A DNA stretch of 64,000 nucleotides, from positions 17,404 to 81,403 of the forward strand of contig JAKSRE010000012.1 of NCBI GenBank assembly GCA_024403775.1, in the 5' to 3' direction. Each line of letters begins with the position of its first letter. The first letter of the stretch is position 1. The notes beneath the pieces are model-generated. The model searched no databases. It was not told where the DNA came from and saw nothing but the letters and a program-made list of their open reading frames with translations. This DNA is from Clostridia bacterium. Lineage in GTDB: Bacteria; Bacillota; Clostridia; Saccharofermentanales; Saccharofermentanaceae. Both the position numbers and the translations under genes were made by a program. Positions 61,617-64,000 of the stretch are shown one piece after another.

Positions 61617-63247
61617 TTTGCACCTCCTTCATTAAGAATTAATACAATTCTTAAATCGTTGTCTTCTTTGGTTATGGTTGTAGTTCCGTTGAATTCTTCA
61701 ATTTCCTTTTTATACCAGTTCCCGTCCAAGATAAATTCATATGTGTTTATCATAAGCGACAACCTTAACTGACCATTTTTATATGATGAAGTAATAAAAA
61801 TAGATTTTAATGCATTTAATGAATTTTCTATTATTTTTTCAAAATAATCATATGCAAGAATAAGCATTTTGGCAGGTATTATTTTATCTGGTACTTGTTC
61901 AACCATAGCTTCTACATCGCATAATTTAATATATTCGCATGATTCGTGTATTGCTGTAAATAATTCTCTTAAAGACAGATTATCATTGCCATCACGTAGA
62001 AGTTCCATGTTGCTTCTTCGTTTGATATAAGCATTAAGAACAGATATTTTACGTAAAGTAATGTCAAAATCTTGGTCGTCACTCTTCTTGATAAACTCTT
62101 TGATTTCGTTTATTTGTGGGGTAAGAATCACGGCCATATTGTCATATAGTTCATTTCTAGTGTTTATTTTAGCTTGCTCTTTTTTTATGTCATTCTGTGT
62201 AATCAAATATTCGTTACGCATTTCTATTTGTTCTGTAGTGTCTTTTATTTGGTTGTTAAGTTTATAAATGGCTGACATATCAATGGCCCAGGATACTGTA
62301 CCACCACTGATTTTTTTATTATAAATTTTAGCGTTGCTGCTGTTAAAAGCCTCCAATGTCTGAGACGACTGATAGATTACATTATTATTATTATCTAAGA
62401 TAACAATTGGTTTGTTGGATCTATTTAATAATTCTTTATATCCAGTATTGGCTGGTATCAATCCGATAGCGATGCATGCTTCTTCAAAACCTACAAGAGA
62501 AAAGAACATTAATTCTCCAGTTTGCCATATGTTTATTCCATTAATTTTGAGTAAACCAGTGATAATTAATATTTCTCCTATTCCACCTGATGCTGCTAAT
62601 AAAAGAGGAAGCCACATTTTCTTTTTCACAGCCATAACCTTACATTTTTTTATTGTTGTAACGAATGTGGCTATGTATAGAATAATGACACACAAATAAT
62701 TTATGAAGAAACCTACATTATATTCATAATTATGATACCCGCTTTTAAGATCCACAGGAAACTTAAAAACCAATTGATGAATATCATTAGTCATAACTAT
62801 TAGTATCATAATGAACGTATATATGTGTATAAATACGCTTCTTTTTTTGTGTGGTTGATTATCTGGTTTGGTCCCGATAATTAATGATACCTGATACATA
62901 ATACAAGGAATTGAATATACAGGAATATAGTACGAATACCAGGCATATCGAATTGCATTTGTATTATCTTCCATTAGTTTATATCTGCACAATTGAAGAG
63001 AAAAAATAAACAGTATTAACGCTACCATACAGAGTAACAAATGACGCATTTTCTTATCTATAATTCGTTTTTTTATTGCTGCTCCCCATATCAATGCTAT
63101 AGATGAATAATAAATCTGATTTATGGCATCAAAAAAATCAACTCCGTAAAATACAATATGAATGACTCCACCTAATAATATACATACTATCAGCATAATA
63201 AGACATGTATAGTTTTTTTGTTTTAATGACATGTTCATTTGCATCAT
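61613..63247 (-). CDS. 7TM histidine-kinase-like protein lacking catalytic residues
   Basis: A 544-residue protein with an N-terminal seven-helix membrane part (~12-265) like HisKA_7TM, a PAS-like domain (~275-330; IVILDNNNNVIYQSS) and a coiled coil (~325-365). DHp-like helices follow (RNELYDNMAVILTPQ) with Tyr368 at the position of phospho-acceptor His. The ATPase-like end has an N-box remnant (EKIIENSLNAL) but no recognisable G-boxes. It is likely a non-catalytic receptor that signals through the kinase just downstream. The start has AAAGGTG upstream; other Met codons follow closely. Confidence 0.85.
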   Translation of the reverse strand: MMQMNMSLKQKNYTCLIMLIVCILLGGVIHIVFYGVDFFDAINQIYYSSIALIWGAAIKKRIIDKKMRHLLLCMVALILFIFSLQLCRYKLMEDNTNAIRYAWYSYYIPVYSIPCIMYQVSLIIGTKPDNQPHKKRSVFIHIYTFIMILIVMTNDIHQLVFKFPVDLKSGYHNYEYNVGFFINYLCVIILYIATFVTTIKKCKVMAVKKKMWLPLLLAASGGIGEILIITGLLKINGINIWQTGELMFFSLVGFEEACIAIGLIPANTGYKELLNRSNKPIVILDNNNNVIYQSSQTLEAFNSSNAKIYNKKISGGTVSWAIDMSAIYKLNNQIKDTTEQIEMRNEYLITQNDIKKEQAKINTRNELYDNMAVILTPQINEIKEFIKKSDDQDFDITLRKISVLNAYIKRRSNMELLRDGNDNLSLRELFTAIHESCEYIKLCDVEAMVEQVPDKIIPAKMLILAYDYFEKIIENSLNALKSIFITSSYKNGQLRLSLMINTYEFILDGNWYKKEIEEFNGTTTITKEDNDLRIVLILNEGGAK

Positions 63248-63313
63248 TGATAATTAACACCTTTATTTAGCATATTCTCTATTATAGCGGATCAATTGTT
63301 TTAGTTATATTCC

Positions 63314-63384
63314 CAATTCTGGTAGGTATATTTTTATTTTAAATCAGGGATAAGAGAATTCTATGTGTAATACTACCAGAATTG
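63314..63384 (+). promoter_or_regulatory. Divergent regulatory region with 12-bp inverted repeat
   Basis: CAATTCTGGTAG (63314-63325) and its exact complement CTACCAGAATTG (63373-63384) face each other across 47 bp between the signalling operon (start 63247) and the BspA-like gene (start 63453). A minus-strand TATAAT lies near 63281-63286. The pair could bind the LuxR-type regulator or form a hairpin; binding is inferred. Confidence 0.6.
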
Positions 63385-63452
63385 TTAGTTGTTATTTTTC
63401 AGTATGTATATAAAAATTAAATGACAAAATGAAAATGCAGGGAGAATAAACT

Positions 63453-64000
63453 ATGAAGAAAATAGTTGCTACATTAATGTCATTATTATTTGTTGTTATG
63501 ATGATTCCTAATATATCTTTTGCTGCTCAAAAAAGAATATATGGGGAAGTAAAAAATAACATAATGAGAATTTATTATGATGATTTGCAATCAACTAGAA
63601 CGGGGCAGATTCATACGTTGGGTTACGTTAATGAAGGATACTTATCTTCGATAACAACAGTAGTATTTAATGATTCGGTTAAGGATTATAGGCCTAAAGA
63701 TACGGATATGTGGTTTGGTAGAATGAATAATCTTACACATATTTATAATCTTAATTATCTTGATACATCAAATGTAACAAGTATGAGTTGTATGTTTTAT
63801 GGTTGCTCGTCTTTGAACGAGTTGGATTTATCTTCCTTCGATACATCAAATGTAACACATATTTATGGCATGTTTTATGGTTGTTCTTCATTGAGTGAGT
63901 TGGATTTATCTTCTTTTAACACATTAAATGTAACTAATATGAGTTATATGTTTTATGGTTGCTCGTCTTTGAACGAGTTGGATTTATCTTCCTTCGATAC
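63453..64000 (+). CDS. BspA-like (DUF285) surface repeat protein, partial
   Basis: The 3' end runs off the window; 182 codons are visible. A signal peptide (MKKIVATLMSLLFVVMMIP to about SFAAQ) leads a ~75-residue N-terminal region. 26-residue DUF285/BspA leucine-rich repeats of the form DTSNVT.M..MFYGCSSL.ELDLSSF then begin. At least three repeats lie in view; repeats 1 and 3 are identical over more than 50 nt. GGGAG precedes the ATG. Such proteins are secreted or cell-surface adhesins in anaerobes. It is divergent from the 7TM signalling operon. Confidence 0.92.
   Translation, partial: MKKIVATLMSLLFVVMMIPNISFAAQKRIYGEVKNNIMRIYYDDLQSTRTGQIHTLGYVNEGYLSSITTVVFNDSVKDYRPKDTDMWFGRMNNLTHIYNLNYLDTSNVTSMSCMFYGCSSLNELDLSSFDTSNVTHIYGMFYGCSSLSELDLSSFNTLNVTNMSYMFYGCSSLNELDLSSFD

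Noticed and set aside
59702..64000. Integrated mobile element at the right end
   Set aside because: The region looks accessory, but no integrase, transposase or terminal repeats are visible.

Overview
The window looks like chromosome of a low-G+C Gram-positive anaerobe of the class Clostridia, most likely a Lachnospiraceae member of the Butyrivibrio/Pseudobutyrivibrio/Eubacterium type. This is an inference from content, not a database match. Supporting points are the AT-rich sequence with strong AGGAGG-type ribosome sites, a PPi-dependent phosphofructokinase, the rpsF-ssb-rpsR / rplI-dnaB / tilS-hpt-ftsH gene order, a zinc-type bS18, Gram-positive lipoproteins, LuxR-type two-component systems and a BspA-like (DUF285) surface protein.

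Layout. 0.2-5 kb: a PadR/HAAS(DUF1700)/DUF4097 envelope operon, then a GNAT-phosphodiesterase-SDR group headed by a short leader ORF and an attenuator-like terminator. 5-12 kb: a polar amino-acid ABC importer, PPi-PFK, a flavodoxin and a sodium:solute symporter, closed by a 72-bp tandem repeat full of inverted repeats. 12-21 kb: a lipoprotein, a UPF0104 flippase-like membrane protein, a cytidylate-kinase-like gene with an SLC13/ArsB-type permease, a GH31 alpha-glucosidase, and an operon of a two-TM protein, a RelA/SpoT-domain alarmone synthetase and a MATE exporter. A tRNA-Pro(TGG) follows. 21-37 kb: housekeeping and envelope genes (SPOUT methyltransferase, lipoprotein, rpsT, tmcAL, DUF4015 putative glycosidase, Nudix, YigZ, HtrA-like protease, zinc-ribbon/TPM pair, methyltransferase, CmpB-type permease, YfcE-type phosphodiesterase, SseB-like protein, GT4 glycosyltransferase).

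37-48 kb is the translation/replication core: prfA, a Sua5 fused to a degenerate low-molecular-weight phosphatase domain, rpsF, ssb, rpsR, rplI, dnaB, tilS, hpt and ftsH. 48-59 kb holds a patatin-like and a DUF2974 lipase, a nucleosidase overlapping a spore-photoproduct-lyase-like radical SAM gene, an SDR, an OmpR-type two-component system, metG, TatD and a small membrane-anchored protein. 59-64 kb looks accessory: a decayed leucine-rich secreted-protein pseudogene, a three-gene signalling operon (7TM pseudokinase, histidine kinase, LuxR-type regulator) and a divergent BspA-like repeat protein cut by the window edge.

No complete prophage, transposase, CRISPR array or rRNA was seen. The best leads for new biology are the leader/attenuator before the GNAT gene, the 7TM pseudokinase system with a 12-bp inverted repeat in its divergent promoter region, the nucleosidase/SPL pair whose SPL lacks the usual catalytic cysteine, the Sua5-phosphatase fusion, the alarmone synthetase operon, and the 72-bp repeat.
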